Below, one piece after another: positions 16,533-25,323 of a DNA stretch of 64,000 nucleotides; position 1 is the first letter of the stretch, and each line of letters starts with the position of its first letter. The notes beneath the pieces are model-generated. The model was given only the letters and a program-made list of their open reading frames with translations. It did not search any database and had not been told where the DNA came from. This DNA comes from Oscillospiraceae bacterium. GTDB taxonomy: Bacteria; Bacillota; Clostridia; Oscillospirales; QAMX01. The position numbers and the translations under genes were made by a program. The DNA is taken from the NCBI GenBank assembly GCA_015067825.1, contig SVLQ01000006.1, forward strand, positions 88,148 to 152,147, read 5' to 3'.

Positions 16533-17411
16533 ATGGATAAGTATTTGATCATCAACGCCGACGATTTCGGCATGTGCCATGCGGCCAACGTCGCCACCTT
16601 CGATCTTCTGGAAAAGGGCGGTATCACCTCTGCCACCATCATGACTCCCTGCGGCTGGGCTCCCGAAGCCATCCGCTATGCCAAAGCGCACCCTGAATTT
16701 GCCATCGGTGTTCACATCACCTTCACCAGCGAATGGTCGAAATACCGTTGGCGCCCCGTTTCCGCTTCTGCCTGCCCGAGCCTGCGCGACGAGTACGGCT
16801 ATATGCATTCCGACTGTATCGGTGTGGAGAAAAACGCCACCGAAGAAGAAGTCGAAGCGGAAATGATTGCTCAAATCGAATTTGCCCGCAGCTTCGGCTT
16901 TGAGCCGTCGCACTGCGATAACCATATGGGCTCGATCTACGGCCTCTGCGGTGTCCATTGCTTCCTGCCGCAGATGTTTAAGGTCTGCGGAAAGTACGGC
17001 TATCCGTTCCGCCTGCCCGCCGTCAATTACCATTCTGAATCCGCCGCCGAACCCGAAGTGCAGAAAGCCGTTATGACGCTAATGCAGTCGATGAAAAACA
17101 TCGCCGACCAGAATCACGTCGCCGTGCTCGACCACCTTTGGGAGCACAGCTGGAAAGGCCCGCAGTCCGAAAGCTACGAAAACTTCCGCGACTACATGCT
17201 CGAACGTTTCCACAACTGCCCCGACGGCTTCGTTGAAACCTACATCCACCCCTCGGCCGACTGCGACGAACTGAACAACACCACCTCGCTCGGCTTCCGC
17301 CGCATCTGGGAATACCGCCTGTTTGCCGACCCGGCCACCCGCAAGCACATCGAAGCCTGCGGCATCCAGCTCATTGACTACCGCGATCTGAAGAGAATGA
17401 GAAGCTTCTGA
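16533..17411 (+). CDS. YdjC/ChbG-family carbohydrate deacetylase, copy 1
   Basis: A 292-residue metal-dependent deacetylase of the YdjC/ChbG/HpnK fold, which removes N-acetyl groups from chito-oligosaccharides or related sugars. Visible signatures: INADDFGMCHAAN (metal-binding Asp pair), GVHITFTSEW, and PSHCDNHMG with metal-binding histidines. No signal peptide, so intracellular. It is followed 35 nt later by a close paralogue with an almost identical N-terminus, a recent tandem duplication. AAAAGGAG precedes the ATG. Confidence 0.9.
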   Translation: MDKYLIINADDFGMCHAANVATFDLLEKGGITSATIMTPCGWAPEAIRYAKAHPEFAIGVHITFTSEWSKYRWRPVSASACPSLRDEYGYMHSDCIGVEKNATEEEVEAEMIAQIEFARSFGFEPSHCDNHMGSIYGLCGVHCFLPQMFKVCGKYGYPFRLPAVNYHSESAAEPEVQKAVMTLMQSMKNIADQNHVAVLDHLWEHSWKGPQSESYENFRDYMLERFHNCPDGFVETYIHPSADCDELNNTTSLGFRRIWEYRLFADPATRKHIEACGIQLIDYRDLKRMRSF

Positions 17412-17446
17412 TCTCTGACGGTTCCGCTCTTGAAAGGGACTCTCAC

Positions 17447-18325
17447 ATGGATAAATATCTGATCATCAACGCCGACGATTTCGGCATGTGCCATGCGGCA
17501 AACGCCGCGACGATGGATCTCTTTGCCAAGGGCGGCATCACCTCGGCCACGATCATGACGCCCTGCGGCTGGGCTCCCGAAGCGCTCCGCTTCGCCAAAG
17601 AGCACCCAGAATACGCCATCGGCGTTCACATCACCTTCACCAGCGAATGGACGAAATACTGCTGGCGGCCGGTTTCCGCCTCGCCATGCCCGAGCCTGCG
17701 CGATCACCGCGGCTACATGCATTTCCACTGCGACGATTTCGAGAGAAACGCCAAGGAAGCCGACGTTGAGGAAGAAATGATCGCCCAGATCGAATTTGCC
17801 CGCAAATTCGGATTCGAGCCGTCGCACTGCGACAACCACATGGGCGCGATCTACGGTCTGGAAGGCATGCAGTGCTTCCTGCCGACGATGTTCAAGGTCT
17901 GTGCCAAATACGGCTATCCGTTCCGTCTGCCCACCGTCAGCGAAAAGACCGAAACGATCATCGGCACGCAGGTCGACGAACGCCTTGCGAGCCTGATGAT
18001 GGCGATGAAGGCCGTCGCCGACAGCTACGGTGTGCCCGTGCTCGACCATCTCTGGGAGCACAGCTGGAACGGCCCGCAATCCGAAAGCTACGAAAACTTC
18101 CGCGAATATATGCTCGAGCGCTTCCGCAACTGCCCCGACGGGTTTGTTGAGACCTACATCCACCCGTCGGTCGACTGCGACGAGCTCAGAAACACGACCT
18201 CCGTCCCCTTCCGCCGCATTTGGGAGTACCGGCTTTTTGGTGATCCCGCCACGCGTCAGCACATCGAAGCGTGCGGCATCAAGCTCATCAACTACCGCGA
18301 TCTGAAGAAAATGAGAGGCAACTGA
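17447..18325 (+). CDS. YdjC/ChbG-family carbohydrate deacetylase, copy 2
   Basis: Also 292 residues, collinear with copy 1 and with the same metal motifs (INADDFGMCHAAN, GVHITFTSEW, PSHCDNHMG). Differences cluster around residue 85-110 and 165-195, which are candidate substrate-contact loops, suggesting specialisation after duplication. Its stop is 2 nt before the first of two tandem metallophosphoesterases, implying one operon that deacetylates and dephosphorylates related substrates (inference). Confidence 0.9.
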   Translation: MDKYLIINADDFGMCHAANAATMDLFAKGGITSATIMTPCGWAPEALRFAKEHPEYAIGVHITFTSEWTKYCWRPVSASPCPSLRDHRGYMHFHCDDFERNAKEADVEEEMIAQIEFARKFGFEPSHCDNHMGAIYGLEGMQCFLPTMFKVCAKYGYPFRLPTVSEKTETIIGTQVDERLASLMMAMKAVADSYGVPVLDHLWEHSWNGPQSESYENFREYMLERFRNCPDGFVETYIHPSVDCDELRNTTSVPFRRIWEYRLFGDPATRQHIEACGIKLINYRDLKKMRGN

Positions 18326-18327
18326 CC

Positions 18328-19407
18328 ATGACCAAACCGACGCTGCGTTTTCGTGCTGACGGATCGTTCAAGATCCTGCAGCTCACCGACATGCATATCC
18401 ACCATGAGGACAGCTTAAACGACCCCGCCATCGCCCTGATGGAAACTTTGGTCGACCGTGAGCAGCCCGATATGGTCGCCTTCACCGGCGACATCTTCTG
18501 CTCCGATGACAAAGACCATCTCACGCGCGTTTGGGGCAAGCTCGACGAGCTGCTTACCAAACGCGGCATCCCCTACACCGTGACCTACGGCAACCACGAA
18601 AGCGACGGCAAAGGCGGCCGCCAGTTCCTTTTGGCCGAGGTTTTAAAGTCGCTGCCCGGCGCGATCTTTGAGGCCGGTGATCCGGCCATGGGCGTCGGTA
18701 ACTATTCCGTCCCGGTTCTCGCGAGCAAGGGCGACGCACCGGCGTTCTTCCTTTACTCGCTCGACAGCCACTCCTGCACTTTCCGCACCTACCGTCCCGA
18801 CGGCACGAGCTTTACCAGCGAACAGTACACCTGGCCCGAACAGCTCGAGTGGATCGAAGCCACGCACAACGCGCACCGCGCTGCCTACGGCAGCGTGCCC
18901 GCCGTGCTCTTCCACCACAATCCGCTGCCGGAATTTGACTATCTTTGGATGTTTGACGGCGTTTACGGCGCCCACAGCGAAATGGTCTGCCGCGCACCGA
19001 TCAACTCCGGCCTTTTCGCGCTCCTCTACCGCCTGACCGATTTCCGCGGTGTATTCTCCGGCCACGACCACACCAACAGCTTCGTCGGCGAAATGATGGG
19101 CATCACGCTGGGCTACGGCCGCTGCAGCGGCAACTATCCGTGGTGTCTGTGGCCGAAAGACCACGCCGACCACAGCGATGCGCTCCGTCAGCCGACCGAC
19201 GGCAGCGAGCCGAAAAAGGACTACTTCCCGCGCGGCGGACGCGTGATCGTTCTCGACGAAGCCTCCGGCAAGATCGCCGAGACCTACGTTTCGCTCGAAG
19301 ACGGCACGGTGGAAAAAGGCGAATACCATCCGCCGATGTTCAAGCGTTTTGATTACTACATGTACGGCGCGCCCGGCAGTTACGGCCCTTTGGAGGATGA
19401 CGAATGA
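18328..19407 (+). CDS. calcineurin-like metallophosphoesterase, tandem copy 1
   Basis: A 359-residue metallophosphoesterase with motifs QLTDMHIHH, FTGDIFCS, YGNHESDG, the central FHHNPLPE and the C-terminal SGHDHTNSF. The fold matches DCR2/purple-acid-like phosphatases of Bacillota. No signal peptide. ATG 18328 is 2 nt after the preceding stop, and its own end overlaps the next gene by ATGA, so translation is coupled. It shares a near-identical N-terminus (KPTLRFRADG-FKILQLTD) with copy 2. Confidence 0.88.
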   Translation: MTKPTLRFRADGSFKILQLTDMHIHHEDSLNDPAIALMETLVDREQPDMVAFTGDIFCSDDKDHLTRVWGKLDELLTKRGIPYTVTYGNHESDGKGGRQFLLAEVLKSLPGAIFEAGDPAMGVGNYSVPVLASKGDAPAFFLYSLDSHSCTFRTYRPDGTSFTSEQYTWPEQLEWIEATHNAHRAAYGSVPAVLFHHNPLPEFDYLWMFDGVYGAHSEMVCRAPINSGLFALLYRLTDFRGVFSGHDHTNSFVGEMMGITLGYGRCSGNYPWCLWPKDHADHSDALRQPTDGSEPKKDYFPRGGRVIVLDEASGKIAETYVSLEDGTVEKGEYHPPMFKRFDYYMYGAPGSYGPLEDDE

Positions 19408-20492
19408 TGGAATCGATCAAAAAACCGACTCTTCGTTTCCGTGCCGACGGCACGTTTAAGATCCTGCAGCTCACCGACCTCCACATCGGCACGCTGACCG
19501 GTTCGCTCTCCGGCCGCAACATGACTGCCCTCGACTTGATCGACACGCTCGTTGCCGCCGAAAAGCCCGATCTCGTGGCCTTCACCGGCGACATCTCCAC
19601 CGACGGCTCCAACGGCCACATCTGCCGCATCTGGGACGAGATCAACGCCATTCTGGAGAAGCACAACACGCCCTACACGATGACCTTCGGCAACCACGAA
19701 AGCGACGCCCACACCAACCGTCCGCAGGCCATCGGTGACCATCTTGAAAAATACCCGCTTTCGCTTTTCGAATGCGGCGATCCCAACATGGGCACAGGCA
19801 ACTACGCCGTGCCGGTCCTCGCGAGCGACAACGACAAGACCGCGTGGCTCCTTTACAGCATCGACTGCCATTCGTCGCAGTTTCCCTTCCCCTATCCCGA
19901 CGGACACAAAGAAACCCGCGAATGGTACACCTGGCCGACCCAGCTCAAGTGGATCGAGAAAACGCAGAAGGCCGCGCAAGCCGAGTTTGGCAGCGTGCCG
20001 GCGATCGCCTTCAACCACGTTCCGCTGCCGGAATACGACGAGCTGTGGATGTTTGACGGCACGGTTGGCGGCCGCTGGGAAAAAACATGGCGCCCCACGC
20101 TGAACTCCGGTTTATTTGCGCTGATGTACCGTCTCGGCGACTTCCGCGGCATTTTTGCCGGCCACGACCACACAAACTCGTTCCACGGCTATATGTACGG
20201 CATCATGCTGGCGTACGGCCGCGCCGGCGGTTACCAGATCGCCTGCGAGGACTACTACAAACGCGGTGGACGTGTGATCGTCCTCGGTGAAAAATCCGGG
20301 CAGATCGACGACACCTACATTGTGCTCCACGACGGTTCGCGCGACGAGCCGGTGGTTTCGCCGCCGGTTTTCGACCGCAACTGCTTCTACGACTGTGCCT
20401 TCGCGAACGGTATCCCCGTCACCGAAGCGCACCGCAAACTCCCGGAAAAGGATTTGTCATTATGGAAACTCCCCTTTCCGTCCGCAGAGTAG
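19404..20492 (+). CDS. calcineurin-like metallophosphoesterase, tandem copy 2
   Basis: A 362-residue paralogue of the preceding gene, with QLTDLHIG, FTGDIST, FGNHESDA, FNHVPLPEYDE and AGHDHTNSF at equivalent places. It begins with ATGATGG, so the first ATG overlaps the upstream stop. Its 3' end overlaps proB by 31 nt in another frame, an unusually long overlap that ties this cluster to proline synthesis at least transcriptionally. Substrate unknown. Confidence 0.88.
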   Translation: MMESIKKPTLRFRADGTFKILQLTDLHIGTLTGSLSGRNMTALDLIDTLVAAEKPDLVAFTGDISTDGSNGHICRIWDEINAILEKHNTPYTMTFGNHESDAHTNRPQAIGDHLEKYPLSLFECGDPNMGTGNYAVPVLASDNDKTAWLLYSIDCHSSQFPFPYPDGHKETREWYTWPTQLKWIEKTQKAAQAEFGSVPAIAFNHVPLPEYDELWMFDGTVGGRWEKTWRPTLNSGLFALMYRLGDFRGIFAGHDHTNSFHGYMYGIMLAYGRAGGYQIACEDYYKRGGRVIVLGEKSGQIDDTYIVLHDGSRDEPVVSPPVFDRNCFYDCAFANGIPVTEAHRKLPEKDLSLWKLPFPSAE

Positions 20493-21259
20493 TCGTTAAG
20501 GTCGGCTCCTCGACCCTGACCTACCCCACGGGCAAGCTGAATTTAAAACGCATCGGCGAGCTGACCACGGCGCTTGCCGATCTCAGAAACAGCGGGATCG
20601 ACGTCGTGCTCGTCACCTCCGGCGCAGTCGCCGCGGGCATGGCGCACCTCGGACTGACCGAGCGCCCCAAGGATACACAGACCAAGCAGGCCGTCGCGGC
20701 GGTCGGGCAATGTGCGCTGATGCACATTTACGACAAGATGCTCAGCGAATACGGCCAGAGCGTGGGGCAGATCCTGCTGACCAAGGACGTGATTGACAAC
20801 GAAACGCACCGCGAGCACGCCGCAAATACCTTTGCGCGGCTTTTGGAACTGGGCGTGATCCCCGTTGTCAACGAAAACGACTCGATCTCGACCTACGAGC
20901 TCGAAAGCCTCACCACCTTTGGCGACAACGATCGTCTTTCGGCCTACGTCGCGCTGCTCTGTCAAGCGGATCTGGTCATCAACTGCTCCGACATCGACGG
21001 GCTCTACGACAGCGATCCGCACAAAAATCCCGACGCACGCCTGATCCCCGTGGTTTACGAGATTGACGACAAGCTGCGCGCTTTGGCCGGCGGAGCCGGT
21101 TCGGGCGTCGGCACGGGCGGTATGCGTTCGAAGCTGATGGCAGCCGAGCTGCTTTTGGCGCAGGGGATCGACATGGTCATCACCGACGGCCGTTATCCGC
21201 AGCATCTGGCCGAGATCTGCGCGGGTGCGGCTTACGGAACAAGATTTAAAGCGATTTGA
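20462..21259 (+). CDS. proB: glutamate 5-kinase ProB without PUA domain
   Basis: First step of proline synthesis: ATP-dependent phosphorylation of glutamate. The 265-residue protein is the amino-acid-kinase domain only, with VVVKVGSSTLT at the N-terminus, TSGAVAAGM, ENDSISTYE and FGDNDRLSAYVA in the substrate region, and the Mg/ATP loop GTGGMRSK. The C-terminal PUA domain of the E. coli enzyme is absent, as in a number of Bacillota. The last codons and stop (GCG-ATT-TGA) lie inside hairpin H4 of composite element B, so the element defines the end of the gene. AAAAGGA precedes the start. Confidence 0.94.
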   Translation: METPLSVRRVVVKVGSSTLTYPTGKLNLKRIGELTTALADLRNSGIDVVLVTSGAVAAGMAHLGLTERPKDTQTKQAVAAVGQCALMHIYDKMLSEYGQSVGQILLTKDVIDNETHREHAANTFARLLELGVIPVVNENDSISTYELESLTTFGDNDRLSAYVALLCQADLVINCSDIDGLYDSDPHKNPDARLIPVVYEIDDKLRALAGGAGSGVGTGGMRSKLMAAELLLAQGIDMVITDGRYPQHLAEICAGAAYGTRFKAI

Positions 21260-21405
21260 AAACAGCGTTTTCAAATCGGGCTAACCGATCTTTCACGCGC
21301 TTATCCCCGCCGACAAAATCTGCGATTCCGTCGGCTCCTTTCGGCGCGTGGACGAGCGCAGCTCGTCTTGAAGGTGTTTTTTCGGCAGCAAAGCCGCCGA
21401 AAAAA
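21252..21405 (-). repeat. composite multi-hairpin element, copy B
   Basis: Lies between proB and proA in the reverse orientation of copy A. On the + strand: H4 (21252-21278), core (21294-21350), H2 (21351-21367), then H1 (21377-21405). The outer core stem is identical to copy A. H2 pairs GACGAGC/GCTCGTC instead of GACGGTC/GACCGTC, a set of compensatory changes. Two pairs in the inner core stem and one in H1 are G-U on the minus strand but A-C on the + strand, so the minus strand folds better. H1 and the linker beside it are nearly identical to copy A. Confidence 0.85.
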
Positions 21406-21460
21406 CGGATTGGATTTTCACCTTATTTATGCCTTAGTTTTTTGACCCTTGGAGGTTTTT

Positions 21461-22705
21461 ATGGATTTTCAGGCGATCGGCGCGGCAGCGCGGTCGGCTG
21501 CGGCCTATCTCGCCGCGGCCGGACAAACCGAAAAGAATAGAGCCTTGGCGGCGATTTCGGCCGCCCTGCGCGCAAGCACTGCGCGGATCCTGGCGGCCAA
21601 CGCCGCGGATATTGCCGCCGCCGAAGAAAACGGCATCAAGCCCGTCATGGTCGACCGGCTGCGCTTGACCGAAGCGCGCATTGCCGCCATCGCCGACGGC
21701 GTTGACGAGGTCATCGCACTCAACGATCCGACCGGCGAAGTCCTTTCGATGACGACGCGCCCCAACGGACTGGTCGTCGGCAAAAAGCGCGTTCCGCTCG
21801 GCGTCGTAGGCATCATTTTCGAATCGCGTCCCAACGTCACCGTTGACGCAGCCGTTTTGTGCTTAAAATCCGGCAACGCCTGCATTCTGCGCGGCGGCCG
21901 CGAAGCGCTGAAGAGCAACCTTGAGCTGACTGCGATCATGCGCGAAGCGCTCATTTCGGTCGGGATGCCCGCAGATTGCGTCAATCTCCTGAACGACACC
22001 ACGCGCGAAGGTGCCAACGCCATGATGCGTGGGCGCGGTGTACTCGACGTGCTGATCCCGCGTGGCGGCGCCGGGCTGATCAAGGCCGTCGTCGAAAATT
22101 CGTCGGTCCCCGTGATCGAAACGGGCACCGGCAACTGCCACGTTTATCTCGAAGCCTCTGCCGATCCGGAGATGGCGGTTTCGATCGTTTATAACGCCAA
22201 GACCTCGCGCCCCTCGGTCTGCAATGCGGCCGAAAGCTTACTCGTCGACGAAGCGGCGGCTGAAGCGCTGCTCCCGAAGGTCGCAGAAAAGCTTGCGGAG
22301 AAAAACGTCGCGCTCTGCGGCTGCGAAAAAACGCGCGCCATCCTCGGCGACTCCGTCCGCGAGGCAACGGAGGAAGACTACGCGACGGAATTTCTCGATT
22401 ACGCAATGTCCGTTAAGGTCGTCAGTGGGATCGACGAGGCGATCGCCCACATCAACCGCTTCAGCACCCACCACAGCGAAGCGATCGTAACCAAAGACTA
22501 CGCCGCCGCCCAGCGATTCTTGAACGAGATCGACTCTGCGGCCGTCTACGTCAACGCTTCGACACGTTTTACCGACGGCAACGAGTTCGGAGAAGGCGCG
22601 GAGATCGGCATCTCCACTCAAAAACTGCATGCGCGCGGCCCGATGGGGCTCGCCGCGCTCACCAGCGTCAAATACATCGTCTACGGCAGCGGCCAGATCC
22701 GCTGA
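21461..22705 (+). CDS. proA: gamma-glutamyl phosphate reductase ProA
   Basis: Second step of proline synthesis: NADPH reduction of gamma-glutamyl phosphate to glutamate semialdehyde. The 414-residue protein is of the aldehyde dehydrogenase fold, with VPLGVVGIIFESRPNVT, the SGNACILRGG cofactor region, and the catalytic cysteine in KTSRPSVCNAAES. A TTG at 21449 is in frame, but GGAGG at 21451 is well spaced for the ATG at 21461. It lies about 200 nt after proB, separated by composite element B. Confidence 0.96.
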   Translation: MDFQAIGAAARSAAAYLAAAGQTEKNRALAAISAALRASTARILAANAADIAAAEENGIKPVMVDRLRLTEARIAAIADGVDEVIALNDPTGEVLSMTTRPNGLVVGKKRVPLGVVGIIFESRPNVTVDAAVLCLKSGNACILRGGREALKSNLELTAIMREALISVGMPADCVNLLNDTTREGANAMMRGRGVLDVLIPRGGAGLIKAVVENSSVPVIETGTGNCHVYLEASADPEMAVSIVYNAKTSRPSVCNAAESLLVDEAAAEALLPKVAEKLAEKNVALCGCEKTRAILGDSVREATEEDYATEFLDYAMSVKVVSGIDEAIAHINRFSTHHSEAIVTKDYAAAQRFLNEIDSAAVYVNASTRFTDGNEFGEGAEIGISTQKLHARGPMGLAALTSVKYIVYGSGQIR

Positions 22706-22743
22706 ACCAATAGAGAATCTCAAGAAAGAAGAAGGACAGAACT

Positions 22744-24225
22744 ATGACTTGCGGCTTTGACAACACAAAGTACATCCAGATGCAGACAGAGCACATCAAG
22801 GAGCGGATCAACCGCTTTGGCAGTAAGCTCTATCTCGAGTTCGGCGGCAAGCTGTTCGACGACTTTCACGCAGCCCGCGTTCTGCCGGGCTTTGACGTAA
22901 ACGGCAAGGTCAAGCTCCTGCGCGAGCTCTCCGACATTGCCGAGATCATCATGTGCGTGAGCGCGGGCGCGATCGAAAAGAACAAAGTGCGTGCCGACTT
23001 CGGCATCACCTACGACCAAGACACGCTTCGCTTAATCGACAATCTAACCCGCATGGGCATCTCGATCAACTCCGTGGTCATCACGCAGTACGCCGACCAG
23101 CCCTCGGCGATGATCTTCAAGAAAAAGCTGGAAAACCTCGGCATCCGCAGCTACATCCACCGCCTGACCAAGGGTTATCCGACCGACGTCGAAACGATCC
23201 TCAGCCCCGAAGGCTACGGCGCGAACCCCTACATCGAAACGACCAAGCCGCTCGTCGTCGTCACCGCCCCCGGCCCCAGTTGCGGCAAGCTGGCGACCTG
23301 CTTGAGTCAGCTCTACCACGAAAACGTGCGCGGGGTGAAGGCGGGCTACGCCAAGTTCGAGACCTTCCCGATCTGGAATCTGCCGCTCAAGCACCCGGTC
23401 AACCTCGCCTACGAAGCGGCGACGGCCGACTTAAACGACGTCAACATGATCGACCCCTACCACCTCGAAGCCTACGGCGTGACGACGGTCAACTACAACC
23501 GCGACATCGAGGTCTTCCCCATCGTGCGGACGATCTTAAACCGCATCCTCGGTGAAGAGATCTACCACTCGCCCACGGATATGGGCGTCAACATGGCGGG
23601 GTTTGCCATCTCCGACGATGAGGTTTGCCGCGAAGCCTCGCGGCAGGAGGTTCTGCGCCGGTACTACAAGTCGTTCTGCGACTGCCGTCAGGGGCTTGCC
23701 GACAAGCAGGTTCCGGGCAACATCGAGTTCATCATGCAGCAGCTCGGCATCAAGGCCGACGACCGTCTGGTCGTGCATCCGGCACGCCAAAAGGCGGAGG
23801 CCTGCGGCGCACCGGCAACGGCGATCCAGCTCCACGACGGCCGCATCGTCACTGGGCGCATGTCCGAGCTGATGACCGCACCGGCCAGCGCGCTGATCAA
23901 CGCCGTGAAACTGCTCGCGGGCATGGCCGACAAGCTGCACCTGCTCTCGCCGCTCGTTTTAGAGCCGATCCTGCACACCAAGCGCGACATCCTTCACTCC
24001 TCGCCTGCACGCATGAGCGTTTCCGAGATCCTGATCGCCATGAGCATCTGCGCGGCGACCAACCCGATGGTCGAGCTTGCCATGAGCAAGCTCACCGACC
24101 TCGCCGGCTGCGACGCCCATTCGACGGTCATGCTCTCCGCCGGCGACGCCAACGCCCTGCGCAAGCTGGGGCTGAACCTCACCTGCGACCCCGAATTCTA
24201 TTCCAACGAGTTCTATACGGAATGA
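22744..24225 (+). CDS. DUF1846 (UPF0371) family protein
   Basis: A 493-residue member of the DUF1846 family, widespread in gut Clostridia and streptococci, of unresolved function. The N-terminal part has a nucleotide-kinase-like loop (VTAPGPSCGKLATCLSQ, about residue 177), followed by conserved YEAATADLNDVNMIDPYHLEAYG and a C-terminal segment rich in short Ala/Met helices. Length is normal. No signal peptide or membrane helix. Starts 38 nt after proA with a GAAGGA ribosome site. Family assignment is firm; the biochemical role is not known to me. Confidence 0.88.
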   Translation: MTCGFDNTKYIQMQTEHIKERINRFGSKLYLEFGGKLFDDFHAARVLPGFDVNGKVKLLRELSDIAEIIMCVSAGAIEKNKVRADFGITYDQDTLRLIDNLTRMGISINSVVITQYADQPSAMIFKKKLENLGIRSYIHRLTKGYPTDVETILSPEGYGANPYIETTKPLVVVTAPGPSCGKLATCLSQLYHENVRGVKAGYAKFETFPIWNLPLKHPVNLAYEAATADLNDVNMIDPYHLEAYGVTTVNYNRDIEVFPIVRTILNRILGEEIYHSPTDMGVNMAGFAISDDEVCREASRQEVLRRYYKSFCDCRQGLADKQVPGNIEFIMQQLGIKADDRLVVHPARQKAEACGAPATAIQLHDGRIVTGRMSELMTAPASALINAVKLLAGMADKLHLLSPLVLEPILHTKRDILHSSPARMSVSEILIAMSICAATNPMVELAMSKLTDLAGCDAHSTVMLSAGDANALRKLGLNLTCDPEFYSNEFYTE

Positions 24226-24275
24226 CCCTGCGGCCACCCGTAAAAATAGATCACTTTCAAAACAGAAAGGAACGT

Positions 24276-25205
24276 ATGATTATGAACGCTTTACCCAGAG
24301 GTGCTTATCCCGCAATGATCACGCCGTTTACGACTGACGGTGCGATCGACTACCCGGCCGTTGAGGGCCTGCTGCGCTGGTACGAAAAGCTCGGCTGCTC
24401 CGGTGTTCTCGCGCTGTGTGCTTCTTCGGAAACCGAAATGCTCTCGCTGGAAGAACGCGTCAGCCTCGCGAAATTCATCGCGGAGCACAAGGGCAACCTC
24501 GTGATCGTCGCCTCCGGCCACATCAGCAACGAATGGGAAGACCAGGTTGAAGAGCTCAACGCCATGGCCAACACCGGCATCGACGCGCTCTGCCTGATCG
24601 TCAGCCAGCTCAACCTGCACGGCGAAACCGAAGACGAATACATCGAAAACATCAAAAAGATGATGGACGCTATCGAAAACAAGGATATGCCGCTCGGCTT
24701 CTATGAAAAACCGGGCCAGTTCAACCGCAACCTCAGCGAAAAGATCATCCGTTTCTGCGCCGATACCGGCCGTTTCGTCTTCCTCAAGGAGACCTCCTGC
24801 GATCCCGATATCATCGCCTCCAAGATCCGCGCCGCCGAAGGCAGCCCGTTTGGCATCTACAACGCCAACTCCGTCCTTCTCTATCAGTCGCTGAAGGACG
24901 GCGCCGCCGGCTTCTGCGGCATCATGGGCAACTTCCACCCGGACCTCTACCAGTGGCTGTGCGTCAACCACGACAAGAATCCGGAAGCCGCTGACAAGAT
25001 CGCCAACTACATCATGACGATCGGCGAAACCGGTGCACAGTATCCGGCCAGCGCGAAATACCACGTCAACTGCTACGGCGCTCCGATGAGCACTTACCTG
25101 CGCCGCACCGGCAACGCTCCGGAAATGAGCCCGGCCACCGCCGCCCGCCTCCACGCCGTTGAAAAGATGGTCAACGAAGCGCGCGCCTACATCGCCTCGC
25201 TGTAA
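24276..25205 (+). CDS. dihydrodipicolinate synthase/N-acetylneuraminate lyase-family aldolase
   Basis: A 309-residue TIM-barrel class I aldolase. The Schiff-base lysine is in VFLKETSCD and the catalytic tyrosine in GFYEKPG; the N-terminus PAMITPFTTDGAID is typical. The DapA signature GTTGE is replaced by ASSETE, so it is probably not dihydrodipicolinate synthase but a lyase for another 2-oxo acid; sugar-acid or sialic-acid cleavage would fit the glycan-degrading context (inference). AAAGGAACGT precedes the first ATG; a second ATG two codons on is possible. Confidence 0.85.
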   Translation: MIMNALPRGAYPAMITPFTTDGAIDYPAVEGLLRWYEKLGCSGVLALCASSETEMLSLEERVSLAKFIAEHKGNLVIVASGHISNEWEDQVEELNAMANTGIDALCLIVSQLNLHGETEDEYIENIKKMMDAIENKDMPLGFYEKPGQFNRNLSEKIIRFCADTGRFVFLKETSCDPDIIASKIRAAEGSPFGIYNANSVLLYQSLKDGAAGFCGIMGNFHPDLYQWLCVNHDKNPEAADKIANYIMTIGETGAQYPASAKYHVNCYGAPMSTYLRRTGNAPEMSPATAARLHAVEKMVNEARAYIASL

Positions 25206-25219
25206 CTTCAGGATCTTCT

Positions 25220-25250
25220 GATTCCCGCGGAGCACCTCTCCGCGGGAATC
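25220..25250 (+). terminator. hairpin after the aldolase gene
   Basis: Perfect 13-bp GC-rich stem (25220-25232 with 25238-25250), 5-nt loop, followed by AATTA rather than a clear T-run. Probable terminator or processing site 14 nt after the stop. Confidence 0.6.
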
Positions 25251-25260
25251 AATTATCAAA

Positions 25261-25289
25261 ACCGACCGGAAACACCGTTTTCGTTCGGT
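25261..25289 (+). repeat. solitary H4-like hairpin upstream of the GH4 gene
   Basis: Imperfect stem (25261-25273 with 25277-25289, 3-nt loop) with a GGAAAC/GTTTTC apex like the H4 hairpins of the composite elements. One C-T mismatch and one G-U pair. Confidence 0.5.
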
Positions 25290-25323
25290 CAAGCACAAAA
25301 ACGCAAAAAAGGAGATACCAACC

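Noticed and set aside
24276..25205. DapA (lysine biosynthesis)
   Set aside because: The GTTGE motif of DapA is replaced by ASSETE, and no lysine pathway genes are adjacent.
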